From Tetrastigma voinierianum (lineage: Eukaryota; Streptophyta; Magnoliopsida; Vitales; Vitaceae): a stretch of DNA of 64,000 nt. The stretch is from NCBI GenBank assembly GCA_016808115.1, contig JAEQBH010000733.1, positions 1,550,001-1,614,000 on the forward strand. Reading direction: 5' to 3'. How positions within the stretch are numbered: the stretch's first letter is position 1; each line of letters opens with the position of its first letter. Shown here piece after piece: positions 22,496-33,900 of this stretch. Under the pieces are notes generated by a model, which saw nothing but the letters and a program-made list of their open reading frames with translations, had not been told where the DNA came from and did not search any database. Made by a program: the position numbers and the translations under genes.

Positions 22496-23980
22496 GCTAA
22501 ACTCTTACCTGTTTAAAATAAAATTCAAAGCTTTATCCCTTTTATTTAAAGTCGGATTTACTAAAAACAATTTTCAAATATGTTTTATTATTATTATTAT
22601 TATTAGTATCACCATTTTTTCCAAATCTTTTTCTTAAAATATTTCTCACTCGTTTTTCTTAAATTTTAATTAGAACTAATTTTTCCAAACTTTTTTTAAT
22701 AGTCCTCTCTCATTTTCAAAACTCTTTTTTTACACTATTTAAAAAAGTCATTTTCTTGTTTAAAAAAAAAAAAACAAATAATTACATGATCAGTTCTATG
22801 GTTTAGATAAAATGAAATTTTATGGAATTGATTCATGAACAAATAAACGAGCCTTGGTGGGGGACCTAATATCTCATGTATACATTCGACAAACAATTTG
22901 GTACTTGATTTACAACCAGTTTCTCAATCTGATTCTTAAACATCATATATTTGTTATTGAACTAACATGTTTTCAATTGTTAGGGCTGTCGGTTCACTGC
23001 AAAGGTAGGTAGTCTTCTCCTTCGACTTCGCCTACTCATTTACTTATTTAATTATTTATCATATGCTTGATGCATCATGTCATCATGATTGTTGCATGTT
23101 CTCAGTATCCATTAATTGATTAGTCAAAACTATATTTTCCTTGGTTGTTTAATGAAACTGAAACTTTGAAGGCTTAGAGGGCAATACGGTTTACCACACG
23201 TCATATTCTCAATAAGTAGCAGTCTTTGGACCTAAAGCTAGGTTTTTTGACCTCTTTTCTAAAAGAGCCATGTTAAGGTTTTCTTTCTTATTTTGTTTTC
23301 CCTTTTAAAATAAAACAAAAATAAGTGATGCTTGCAAATCGTTTTTAAAAATAAAAACGAGTATCACATTTAAAGTAGGAAACGAATAATAGCAAAAAAT
23401 ACGGGCTCCATAGCACTATTCATATCTCTATTTTAGAGAGTAAAAATGAAAACTATTAATTATCAATTTTGTTTAAATTTTATATAAGTGAAGTAAAAAA
23501 TAGACATTATTGGAATCTCGGCTTGAATTAAAAGGAAAATAAATTGAAAAAATAAAAAATTAATTAAAAAGTGGAAAGAAAAGGTTGAATAAGGGGCAAA
23601 GGAGAAAAAGAGAGGAAGAAAAGAAGATAGAGGCACATTTTTCGATATGTCATTTTATAGACTAGGCATCATTAATTTTGAATGAAATCCTAGAATGATA
23701 TCATGTTCTACATGAACATCGTAATCAGATTTCAGATCTAATGACTATATTTTTTCAATTTTGAAATGATGGTTTGTTCACTAATTTTTTTTAATATGTT
23801 TTAGTAGAAAATTTTGTGGATATTTAATGCAAGTTTGTTGTAGACTGACACAACTCGCAACATGATACTCTTTCGAATTGTTCTACGATCAAGTTCAAGA
23901 AGGAAAAGTAAAGATACCATAATCAATTATGAAATGATTGATTGATAAATCGATGAGATGAACACATCATAATCAACTAT

Positions 23981-24326
23981 AAAATAATTGTTGATAACCT
24001 ACACGCTAAGCGGAGGATATCGGGGCGATTTCAGTCATCGACCTATGAGTACGAACAACCATGCCTATTAAAATTGACAATCCGCGTCAGAGTCATATCA
24101 TCCCTTTATATGCAAATGCAATGTATGTCAAATACCATTTTCTAAATCTTTTTTCAAAATCGTTTAGGGCCCCCTTTTTTTTCTAGAAATGCCTAAACCT
24201 AGGCACCGATGGCGCTAAAATTAATAGCGACCCGAGCCAGTCCGACTTCGATTGGCGAGTCGAGAGCGAACGAGGGACACTCGGTTTATTCTTTTATTTT
24301 CTGTGTTATTAATTTTCTTTTAAAAA
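23981..24326. other. Unassigned, possibly LTR-derived sequence
   Basis: Contains a CGAGTCGAGAGCGAACGAGG-type stretch similar in character to plant gypsy LTR segments. No gene or element end could be fixed. Confidence 0.3.
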
Positions 24327-26908
24327 TGTCGATCCCTAATCCCATTCGACGAATAGTGATTAAACGAACCGGTTTACTTGACGTTTTCATTTATCTTAAC
24401 AAAACATTTTATTATGTCATTTCGTTGCGGAAGCGGTTTCAGTTTTGGGCAAGCCCATAATCATTTACAATTTCAATCCAATTCGGTAGGGCCCATAAAC
24501 ATTTAACAAAATATATTTACAAAGAAGGCATTCATGCCTTTTCAAAATGATATACAAAATCAAGGTTCAGGGTGTAACCCTTTTGTTCTAAAATACCACT
24601 TGTTCAAAAGAGATGATATGCTAATGAGTATATACTTAAACGCCATTACTCTCTTTATGACTCTTGTTGTAGCGATCTTGGCCCTTCTTTTTCTTTGTAC
24701 TCGATGCACGCGCATAGATAAAACTACACGCTAAGCATTTTCTTGCTTAGTGGTTCTATACAGTTCTATTCCAATATTCAATTTAACTCGACATGCATTT
24801 AATATTAAACCATGCCTAATATATCAACATATACTCATGCTATTCATTTCCGTATGCTTTCAATATACAAATCATTTACCATATCACAACATGCATTTTC
24901 ATTAACAATTCATTCACAATTCAATTTACAGATTTAAGTATATATATAAAAATCCCATTTATACTTTCGTCAATGTTAGTTCTTTTCGCATAGCTATTCA
25001 GTTTACCATTTAAACGGATTGTTTGATGAATCACTTATAATATCATTTATTAATAATGTTTACATTTAACAATTCGATCTCCCATCATGATGGATCTTGT
25101 TTAGTGCCCGACTGTGTGGTATCACTTGTCGATCTCCCATCATGACGGATCCCCGTTGGTGCACACCAGGCATGTGGTATCAATTAAATGCCTTACGCCA
25201 TGTAGTGGATGCCGATTGGTGCATCTAGCCAAGTGGGAACATTTCTTCAATGCCATGCGCCGCTGTGGCCGGATGCCCGATTGGTGCATCCACTTGAGTG
25301 GGACATTGGACAATTTAGGGGTGCCCAACCGTGTGGATCTTGATCTTGTTGGCAGTTATTGATATATCCAATCAATTCACATTTATAAATGATTCGTTCC
25401 CCAATGAATCCGTCTTTATCATCATTCATTCATTGATTTCAAATATCACATTTCAATTCCATATTCACTTCCATTATCTTTTTCCGAATATATAATCTAT
25501 AATACTTAACTCATATACTCTTTCATTACTAGTTTCATATACTCATTCATGTACTCATTTCATAGTTACTTGGTAAACTACCAGAATACTTGAAATAAGG
25601 ATAGAGTTAGAGAACAAACCGAAGCTGTCGGATCTAGCTTCCTTCTCATGCGATCTCGGTCTAGGTTAAGCGATCCATCTGCGTCCCTAATTAATAACAT
25701 TCATGCCACTCAGTGGATAAACAATTGTTAAGCGATTTTAGTGAATTACAAATTTATTTTTTGTTAGCAGTCTTGAGTTAAGACACTAAGTACGCCCGAG
25801 CGAACAACCCATAGCCTTCAGCCAGTGAGTGTGATACATTTTCATAGCTCTAACCTGTTTGAACCCATTAATCATTTCTTAGGTGCACTAAACAATCGGT
25901 ATATGAATACAGGACTTATGATTGCAAAATAAGCAAAGCGAGTGTTGGAACTACGTACGTGACTTTGACTGTACCGATCTGAGATTCTATACACAACAGC
26001 CTGATCTAACTTGACCTGTGTCTGATTACCAGTTACCATTGTATCTACTATCTTAGATGCCTTAACATCTGCAGAGTACACCTACAGTTTTACTTGCCCA
26101 AAAATGCGGGATTTTGCATTCTCACTCATTTTTTCATTTACAATCTTCTCAATTAAGTCCCATATCAAAATTCACCATGAATCCTTAAAACAACTCCAAA
26201 GTGGTTTAGAATCAATGAAAACTCTTTCTCTCAAGTTAAGGCTTTTCCAATCGAATCAAAATATGAGGTTAGGGTTTTGATTTTTCTTACCTTGAACCTC
26301 TTCAAATCTCTTCTTGTATGTTGTTGGGTCTCTTAGGAGCAAGAAATGAGAAGCAAAGCCAACCCAAGCCACTCCTCCTTGAAAACCCTAGATTTTCTCC
26401 CTTTTCTACTCTCCCCTTCCTCAGCAAATTACTCTCCAATGAGCCCTAAGACCCTGTCATTTGATCCTTTATAAACCGCAAGTGTAAGGCCTTGTTTGGC
26501 CACTACACACTTTATCATTCTCATTTTTATCTTTTGGTCTTAAATCCTTAAGCTTCCCTAAGGCCATGTTTGGCCATAAATCCAATTTCCATTTTGGAAA
26601 TTCTAACTCTTTATTTCACTTTCCTTATCATTTGCTCATTTATTCACATTAGGATTTAAGCTATCATTTGACCTTAGGTCCTCATTTACAAATTTCCACA
26701 TTTTTCCCTTTTCACTTGGGTTTTATTTAGGGTTCAATAAATTTCTCAATTTAGCATATAATATGTCGTATGCTCACTCTTTCAATTTACATTTTACAAT
26801 TTATCAATTTATCAAATTACCCGGAAAAACCCAAGTTTGACTCAATTCATACCCAGAATATATAATAAAATTATTATAAAAATTCTAGGGTATTTTTTGG
26901 GCGTTATA
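24327..26908 (-). mobile_element. Diverged LTR of the same family as 18292-21150
   Basis: Collinear blocks match the 2.86-kb solo LTR: GGCAAGCCCATAA, AAGGCATTCATGCCTTTTCA, ACACGCTAAGCATTTTCTTG, a purine leader on the minus strand at 26260-26420, and the end block AATATATAATAAAATTAT..GGGCGTTATA. The right end at 26908 is firm; the terminal CA has become TA. The left end TGTCGATCCCT was placed by alignment and is tentative. No matching 5-bp duplication was found, so it is not demonstrably a solo LTR. It abuts the truncated copia element on its right. Confidence 0.65.
25080..25345. repeat. Degenerate repeats inside the LTR
   Basis: Units carrying CGATCTCCCATCATGAYGGA and GCCGATTGGTGCATC-like blocks recur about every 60-70 bases, with a GTGTGG or GAGTGG ending. 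This is a GC-richer island in an AT-rich LTR. Frames on both strands here are not gene-like. Confidence 0.6.
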
Positions 26909-27535
26909 GTTCTCGCACCTCAAGGTGCCGAGGCTTTGTCTAAGTGGGAAATTCATGATGCTCGGGTTATGACTTGGCTCCTTAGCTCGGTTGAGTCTCA
27001 CCTTGTTCTCAATTTGAGGCCTTATAAAGCTGGCTGTACTATGTGGACTATCTTGCTACGGTTTACAATCAGAAAACCGGCTAACGATTTCATGAAGTAT
27101 GAGATGGCTATTTCCACACAAAATGGATCTCTATTGAGGAATATTTTTCTGGTTTTCAAACTCTTTGGGCTGACTATTGCGACATTGTTTATGCTAATGT
27201 TGCCACTGCAGCTCTCTCTGCTGTCCAAGAAGTGCATGCCACTAGCAAGCGAGATCAATTCTTGATGAAGTTACGACCCAACTTTGAAATTGCACGTTCT
27301 AATATGATGAACCGTCATCCTGTCCCATCTCTAGATGCTTGTTTGAGTGAACTTCTTATTGAGGAGCAGCGTATCGTTACTCAGGCTGCCATGGAACATT
27401 GGACTATTGTTAGTGCACCTGTTTCTGTAACTTATGCAACATAGGGGAGACATACGGGTAGAGACATGTGTTTTGTCCAGTGCTTTAGTTGTAAAGCTTT
27501 TGGCCATATTGCCCAGGATTGTCGAGTTCTTTAAC
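26909..27535 (+). pseudogene. Copia gag with CCHC zinc knuckle
   Basis: The frame contains LSKWEIHDARVMTWLLSS, matching the UBN2-type gag domain of plant copia elements. A frameshift near 27140 moves the reading to a second frame with VQEVHATSKRDQFLMKLRP and LDACLSELLIEEQR. A stop at about 27442 follows. The nucleocapsid motif CFSCKAFGHIAQDC (CX2CX4HX4C) at about 27480-27522 keeps all four metal ligands. The N-terminal part of gag is missing at the junction with the LTR. Confidence 0.85.
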
Positions 27536-28745
27536 CTCTTGTAAGCAGGGATCATATCATCTCTGCGTCCATTCATGCGAAAGGAAGCATGATGCATATC
27601 ATGTCTCTCCACTCACCTCTGGATTCTGTTTTGCATTGCTATTTGCCTCGTCGGTTGTTCCTCTTCTTACTCCTACAGCCTTAGTAAACCCAACCACACT
27701 CACTCCTAAAATGTACAGCAGGATGATTCTTTTCTTGCTTTTACTACTTTTGGGCTCGAGTAATCATAAAGTTTCTTCTAAGCCATGGTATTTTGACTCG
27801 GAGCCTCCCAACCATATGACTATCTTACATTGTTCCTCTTTCCAATATCAGAAATTATGATGGAAATCTGAAAATTAACACCGCTAATGGCAGCTCTCTG
27901 CCTATCAATGTTGTTGGTAATCTTTCCTTAATTGATGTTTTTGTGTCTCATGACCTCTCCACAAAATTTATTTATGTTGGTCAATTGGTTGATAACAATT
28001 GTAATGTCCATTTCTCCCATTTTGGTTGTGTTATGCAGGATCAAGTGTCAGGGCAGATGATCGCGAAGGGGCTTAAGTGGAATGACTCTTTCTCTTCATG
28101 TTTCTCCTTCCACTTTTTATTCCTAGTTTTCCTTTACTTTCATTTGCATGTAATGTTGACAGTTCGTGATGATGTAGCTTTGTGACATTCTGAGCCACCT
28201 AAACTCTGATGTCCTTCATACTTTGTTTAATTCTAGATTATTGGGAAATAAAGCATGTTCTTCTATTGATCTTTCTTTTAATTGTACATCATGCAAACTT
28301 GGCAAAAGTAAAGTTCTACCTTTTCCTCATCATGCATCTCATGCCTCACAATGTTTCGAGCTTATTCATAGTGATGTTTGGGGGATTGCACATGTTGTTT
28401 CTCATGCCCAGTACAAGTACTTTGTTACTTTCATTGATGACTTTAGTCGCTTTACTTGGGTTTACTTCCTCCGGGCTAAGGGTGAAGTTTTTTCAGTTTT
28501 TCAGCGCTTTCTTACACTCCTTGAGACTTAATTCTCTACTAGCATTAAGGTCTTGCGCTCTGATTTTGGCAACGAATACATGTCTAATGAGTTTAAGGTT
28601 TTTCTTCAAAGCAAAGGGATCATCTCTCAGCGTTCTTGTCCTTCGACACCACAACAAAACGGTGTTGCTGAGAGGAAAAATCGCCACCTTCTTGATGTTG
28701 TAAGAACTCTTTTACTTGAATCATATGTTCCTCCTCGTTTTTGGT
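27536..28745 (+). pseudogene. Copia protease remnant and integrase
   Basis: Near 27780 PWYFDSEPPNHMT marks the protease region, in which the usual D-S-G has become DSE. The GAG-pre-integrase part is decayed, with SCKLGKSK near 28290. The integrase core is clear: FELIHSDVWG with the first catalytic Asp, YFVTFIDDFSRFTWVYFL with the second, and TPQQNGVAERKNRHLLD with the Glu. A TAA stop at about 28529 lies between the second Asp and the Glu. Integrase homology ends at RFW near 28743. Confidence 0.85.
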
Positions 28746-29170
28746 GTCCGGATACACGTCGATCTACTACAGGTTGGTGTATGTTTTTATGTGATGCATT
28801 AATTTCTTGGAGATGTAAGAAACAATATCGTGTTTCTAAATCCTCTATTGAGGTTGAGTATCGTGCCATGTCGCGCGTTACGAAATTGTGGCTCGTGGTC
28901 TCATGTAGGAACTTGGGTTTTCCTCGGTTACTTCTACTCCTCTTCATGCTGATAACACTAGTGCAATTCAGATTGCCACCAATCCCATTTTCCATGAACG
29001 CACCAAACACATTAAAGTTGATTGTCATTCTATTTGAGACACTTAGGAAAGTCAGGTGATATCTCTTCCACATATCTCTTTTGATCTCCAAGTGGCTGAT
29101 GTCTTCACCAAAGCTCTGACTTGACAACGACATCAATTTCTTGTTGGCAAATTGTTGTTGTCTGACTTAC
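28746..29170 (+). pseudogene. Copia RNase H joined directly to integrase
   Basis: Starting at CPDTRRSTTGWCMFL the frame matches plant copia RNase H, continuing with LISWRCKKQ and SKSSIEVEYRAMS. After a frameshift, remnants of HADNTSAIQ, the NPIFHERTKHI block and ADVFTKAL are visible. Since RNase H normally follows about 1 kb of RT, the direct continuation from integrase shows an internal deletion. Confidence 0.85.
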
Positions 29171-29191
29171 TAGCATCAATTTGAGGGGGGA

Positions 29192-29454
29192 TGTTACCAT
29201 ATACAATTTTAGGAGTTTATGCAATTTGAGATTCTATTATTAGCTGTATATATTATCTTACCATGTATAAATGCTAAAGATTAGGAATCTGTTAGTTACC
29301 AGTATAGATGCTAAAGATTAGGAATATTTTAGTTACCATATATAGATGCTAAAGACTAGATAATTTGGGAGACTATATGTATAGTAGATATTGACAGAAT
29401 CAATGGAAAAGAACTTTTCCAAAATCTCTCTTCGTATTTTTCTGTTATCTAGCA
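29192..29454 (+). mobile_element. 3' LTR of the copia element
   Basis: It starts TGTTACCATA right after the polypurine tract and is taken to end at TCTAGCA. Inside are three copies of a roughly 40-base unit containing ATGCTAAAGATTAGGAAT (29268-29365). No 5' LTR is available for comparison, so the right end is estimated. Confidence 0.65.
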
Positions 29455-29733
29455 TTTTGACAAAACATACCCTTTTATGTTTCTTACATTTCCACCTGTG
29501 ATACGCCTTCACCAAGTCACTTCCCCATCAAATATTTTTTATTCTTCGATCTAAGATCGGTTTTCCAATGGCAGCACAAATCCATCTCGTGGGGCATGTC
29601 AGATCACATCTAAGTCGATATCTCTTACTTTCCTTTTTCTATATAATCTCACATATTATGACCATCACCATAATTACCACATTCTATTATAGGATCATAT
29701 ATTTATATCCATCCATGTAAAAGATGTGTCTAA

Positions 29734-29941
29734 AATTTAAGAAAGAGAAAAAAAAACCGTGGTCTCTCAATTTTTCCTTAACCTAGTTACTGCATCTACA
29801 ATATGTCGGTATAAAAAAAAATGAAACTACAACTCAGAATTTAAGAAAGAGAAAAAAAAAACCATGTTCTCTCAATTTTTCCTCAATCCAGTTACTGCAT
29901 CTACTATATGTCAGTATAAAAAAAATGAAACTATAACTCAT
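29734..29941. repeat. 104-bp tandem duplication
   Basis: Two copies beginning AATTTAAGAAAGAGAAAAAA start at 29734 and 29838 and differ at a handful of positions. It lies immediately left of the minus-strand copia element. Confidence 0.9.
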
Positions 29942-29973
29942 AAAATTTTTTGAATGTTGTTTAATGTTTATAA

Positions 29974-30343
29974 TGATAGTTGCATATACGTCATCCTAAA
30001 CATGTTTCTAATATGGAAACATGAAAAGAAATAGGATCTTACATACCTTCAGTCATTGATTTTCTGAAAACCTAAAATTGGATTACAAAGAACCAACCCG
30101 TATAACCTTTTTTCTTTCCCTTACTTTTCTCTCTTGAATTGATGGAATTCTCAAAGAATGAATGAAGTTTTTGATGTGATAGAACAGTAAGAGAGGACCC
30201 CTTTATATAGTAGTTCTTCCATCAAGAACTATAGTTGTTTTCCTTCTGAAAGGTTGTCACTTTTAACTTTCAAATTTCAAAGTTTCAAAAGTTGAAACTT
30301 TTCATAAGGGTTGCACCATTTCAGAATCTTATAAAACCTTACA
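29974..30343 (-). mobile_element. 3' LTR of the copia element
   Basis: Starts TGATAGTTGCATATAC and ends AACCTTACA on the plus strand, which is TGTAAGGTT...GCAACTATCA in element orientation. A TATA-like CTATATAAAG lies at 30201-30210 (minus). The copy is longer than the other LTR by a segment of about 30 bases near 30080-30110. Confidence 0.93.
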
Positions 30344-30355
30344 TTCTCCCACTTG
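30344..30355 (-). promoter_or_regulatory. Polypurine tract of the copia element
   Basis: CAAGTGGGAGAA on the minus strand, directly before the LTR start TGTAAGG. Confidence 0.9.
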
Positions 30356-30613
30356 GTGCAATCATTAATAAAACCTTTGAGTTAACCATACATGAATCAT
30401 AGAATAAGTCTTCCAATAATGAGTAATACCAACTATGTATCACAATGCATTTTATTTCTTAATTACTTAATGTGGTAACAAAAACTTAATGAATAAACCA
30501 CATGTTTTATTCTAGGTCATATGAAATATACTTTCTCAAATGAATTAAGTGCACATGAAAATGAGAAAATAGCTGTATGTATAAGAATTTCATGAACTAA
30601 ATGTATATATACA

Positions 30614-32110
30614 ATTACAAAGAGGAAACAATCCCCATTCTGTATACATGATCCTTGAATTTCATGGATGGCATGCCTTTAGTCAAAGGATCAACTATCA
30701 TCACCTGATTACTAATATGCTCAATGACCACTTGCTTTTCCTTAACATGTTCTCTAATGGCTAAGTATTTGATGTCGATGTGTTTGCTTCGACTCCCACT
30801 TTTATTATTGTTAGCGAACACTTTGCGGTTGAGTTGTCGCAAAAAAAAAATCACCGATAGCTTTAGAAATAGAATCCATAACTCTAAGCTCAGAAATGAA
30901 ACTCTTAAGCCATACACCTTGTGAGGTAGCCTCAAAAAAAGAGTCGAATTTAGCTTCCATGGTAGAAGTGGCAATCAAAGTTTATTTGACACTTCTCTAA
31001 GAAACAGCTCCACTGACCATGATGAAAATGTACCCAAATGTTGATTTACGAGGAATCAACCACGACCAGATAAAGTTTGCATAGCCAGCGGATCGATTTG
31101 TCCGTCTGTCTGCCATAATCATATAATCTTTAGTTCCTTGTAGATACCTCATGACTTTCTTTGCAGCTCTCCAATGGTCCATACCTGGATTACTTTGATA
31201 TCGCCCTAACACTCAAACTGCATATGCAATATCTTGTACAAACACGAGCATATAAAGAAACATAGCTTCTTTGAGAAACATATGGAATATTCTTCATGGA
31301 TTCATTTTCTAAATCATTTTTTGGGCATTGATTTAGACTTAACTTATCGCCCTTCATAATGGGAACAATACTTAGTGAACAATCCTTCATTCGAAATCTC
31401 TCCAAAACTTTGTTTATATAGGTTTCCTATGATAGACCTAAAATACCGCGAGATCTATCTCTATAGATCTTAATGCTAATTACATAAGATGCCTCACCCA
31501 TATCTTTCATATCAAAGTTTTTGGAGAGGAATAAACCATGCATCATTCCCTTATCATTGGTTGCAAGTAAAATGTCATCCACATATAAAACAAGGAAACA
31601 AGTTTTACTCCCACTGACCTTCTGGTATATGCATTGATCCATGGGGTTTTCAAGCTAAACAAAGTGATAATTACTCCATGGAGTTATGTACCATTGGTGG
31701 GAGGCTTGTTTAAACCGTATATGGATTTCTGGCTTGCAAACGAATCTTACATTCTGAAACATAAACCTTCAGGTTGTTTCATGTATACCTTCTCTTCTAG
31801 ATCACTGTTAAGAAATGTTGTTTTCACATCCATTTGTTGCAACTTAAGGTCGAAATGTGTAACTAATGCCAAAATAATATGAAGAGAATCTTTCTTGGAT
31901 ACAGGAGAAAAAGTCTTCGTGTAATTGATTCCTTCTTTTTGAGTGAATCCCTTAGTAACGAGTCTCACCTTATATCTTTCAATGTTGCCTAATGAGTCTT
32001 TTTTGGTCTTATAGACCCATTTACAGCCAATGGCCTTCGCCCCTTGAGGAAACTCTACAAGGTCCCAAACTTCGTTGCTCTTCATGGAATCTAACTCATC
32101 CTTCATAGCA
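30614..32110 (-). pseudogene. Copia reverse transcriptase and RNase H
   Basis: The RT begins at about 32106 with LDSMKSNEVWDLVEFPQGAK and CKWVYKTKKD. The frame continues through KVRLVTKGF and MDVKTTFLNSDLEEKVYM, which holds the first catalytic Asp block. A second open part (31642-31427) has QKVSGSKTCFLVLYVDDILL with the intact YVDD box and MKDMGEASYVISIKI. RNase H is split over 31212-30614: HWRAAKKVMRYLQGTKDYM, RKSTFGYIF, then ANNNKSGSRSKHIDIKYLAI and MIVDPLTKGMP. At least four breaks separate these parts. Confidence 0.9.
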
Positions 32111-32427
32111 TTATATCATAGATCAGACTCTTTACAACTTAAGGCCTGTGAAAATGTTTCAGGATCATTTTCGGCTCCAATATCAATTTCTTATAAATAC
32201 ACTATGTAGTCACTAGGAATCGTTGACTTCCTTTCATGAGTAGATTGTCTTAATTTGGACCATCTTCTCCTTGAAAAGATTAGGGGTCAATTGTTTGTTC
32301 AAGATTATGTGGTAATTCCTGAACTTGTTGATCCTCTAGAAGGTTCTCAGCTACTTGTGGAACTTCAATGATTGGTTGTTCAACACTAATTGGAACTTGA
32401 GGAGTATTATGGTATAACCCCGATCTG

Positions 32428-33560
32428 TCATATGGCGATGGAAGTTTGAGTTTCTATATGATCATGAACAAGAATTAAATCCCTGAATCGATCCCTCCCA
32501 TTGATCATGTCATTTTCAAGAAAATTGGCGTTCCTTGATTCCACAATCCTAGTCGAATGAGATGGATAGTAAAATCTATAACCCTTAGACATTTCAGCGT
32601 AGCCAATAAAGAAACCACTAAGTGTCCTTAGGTTTAATTTCTTCTCATGTGGATTATATATTCTTACCTCAGATGGAACTGACCCAACCTTCATATGTCA
32701 TGAGCTGGACTTGATTTTCCATAATTGAGGCTATCTTTGGGACAACCTTAGTTAGAACACGGTTTAATATATACACTGTCGTCTTAAGTGCGTCAGTCCA
32801 CAAAAATTTAGGAAGATTGGAGTTGCTAAGCATACTCCACACCATGTCCACTAAAGTTTGATTTCTTCTTTCTGCAACACATTTTGGTCCGAAGAACCAG
32901 GCATAGTGTGTTGGACAACTATACCATGCTTTTGAAGAAACTTTGCAAAAGGACCGGTGTCCATTCTTGAGTGTACCTACTATGAAGTATTCACCACCCC
33001 TCATCGGATCTCTTGTTTGTATTTGCTTCCCACGCATTGGTTCTCGACTTAGACCTTAAGGACTTTGAAGGCATCCGATGCTTCATCTTATTTATGAAGC
33101 AAGTACACAGCCATATATCGTGGTAATCGTATTAAGAAGAGTGATGAAATATTTTTACGAGCATATCCATATACGGATAGCTAATAATAGAGTATGTATG
33201 ATTTCTAATATGTTTGAACTCTATTAGCATTCTTCTTAGACTTGTTTGTCTACTTTCCCTTAATGCAGTCCTGAGTCTCAAGATCGGTATAATCTAAGAG
33301 TCTGAGTACTCCATCTTTTGCAATCTCTTAATTACATCTATGGAGATGTGACCCTAATCTCAGATGCCATAACATGAAGAATCCTCATTAATATTACACC
33401 TCTTAGTACCCGATATGAGCGTCGCGAAAAATTATTAGTGGCTTCATTTTGTAAAGAAATTCTATATAGACCATATGCTAAAATACCTGTTCCAATATGA
33501 TTTGATTCATAAAATAAGTTAAATACATTGTCTTAAAAAGTAAAAGAAAAACCTAATGGA
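32428..33560 (-). pseudogene. Copia integrase
   Basis: The GAG-pre-integrase zinc-binding part near 33370-33250 shows GHISIDVIKRLQK and DCIKGK in different frames. The core shows RGGEYF and, further on, VAERRNQTLVDMV, which carries the catalytic Glu region, then LPKFLWTDALKT. The C-terminal part is better kept: EVRIYNPHEKKLNLRTLSGF, FIGYAEMSKGYRFYYPSHS and TRIVESRNA. The first catalytic Asp is not cleanly readable. Confidence 0.85.
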
Positions 33561-33566
33561 ACAAGT

Positions 33567-33895
33567 CTAGAAAGCAGAAATCAAGTTTCTTGGCTGGTAA
33601 ATAAAGGTCATTTCCAAAACTAAAAACAAAGTCATTTGCTTAGTGCGTGCATGTCCCAGATAACCTCCACATGTGAGCCCATCTTGTTGCTGATAGATGC
33701 TTGGCTTACTTCGTGGCTTCCTTAGGTTTTGCATACCTTGCAAAGAGTTTGCAATATGAATTGTAGAACCAGAATCAATCCACCAAGTGTTAATATTAAC
33801 ATTAACCATATTAGATTCATAACAAACAAAGGATAATCACCTTTCTTCTTAAGCCACTTCTTGAATTTAGGACAATCTTTCTTCACGTGTCTCTT
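33567..33895 (-). pseudogene. Copia protease and nucleocapsid end
   Basis: WWIDSGSTIHIANSLQGM carries the intact D-S-G active site of a copia protease (about 33782-33730). Upstream, at about 33895-33840, RHVKKDCPKFKKWLKKK is the C-terminal half of a zinc knuckle and its basic tail. The knuckle is cut at 33896 by the solo LTR. Confidence 0.88.
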
Positions 33896-33900
33896 CCTTT

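Larger units (their letters stand above)
21481..23980. other. AT-rich intergenic stretch
   Basis: No gene recognised. It holds a CGATATATCG-rich repeat (21640-22210), a tRNA-like SINE-head candidate (22425-22495), a short TTA microsatellite (22585-22605) and poly-A/T runs. Confidence 0.6.
26909..29454 (+). mobile_element. 5'-truncated, internally deleted Ty1-copia element
   Basis: Gag begins abruptly at the LTR end (26908) with no 5' LTR or PBS. Protease and integrase remnants follow, then a direct jump to RNase H at about 28743, then a polypurine tract (GAGGGGGGA, 29183-29191) and a 3' LTR. The reverse transcriptase is missing entirely. Frameshifts and stops occur throughout. Confidence 0.85.

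Noticed and set aside
25114..25362. Plus-strand 82-codon frame
   Set aside because: Sits in degenerate repeats within an LTR, with open frames on both strands.
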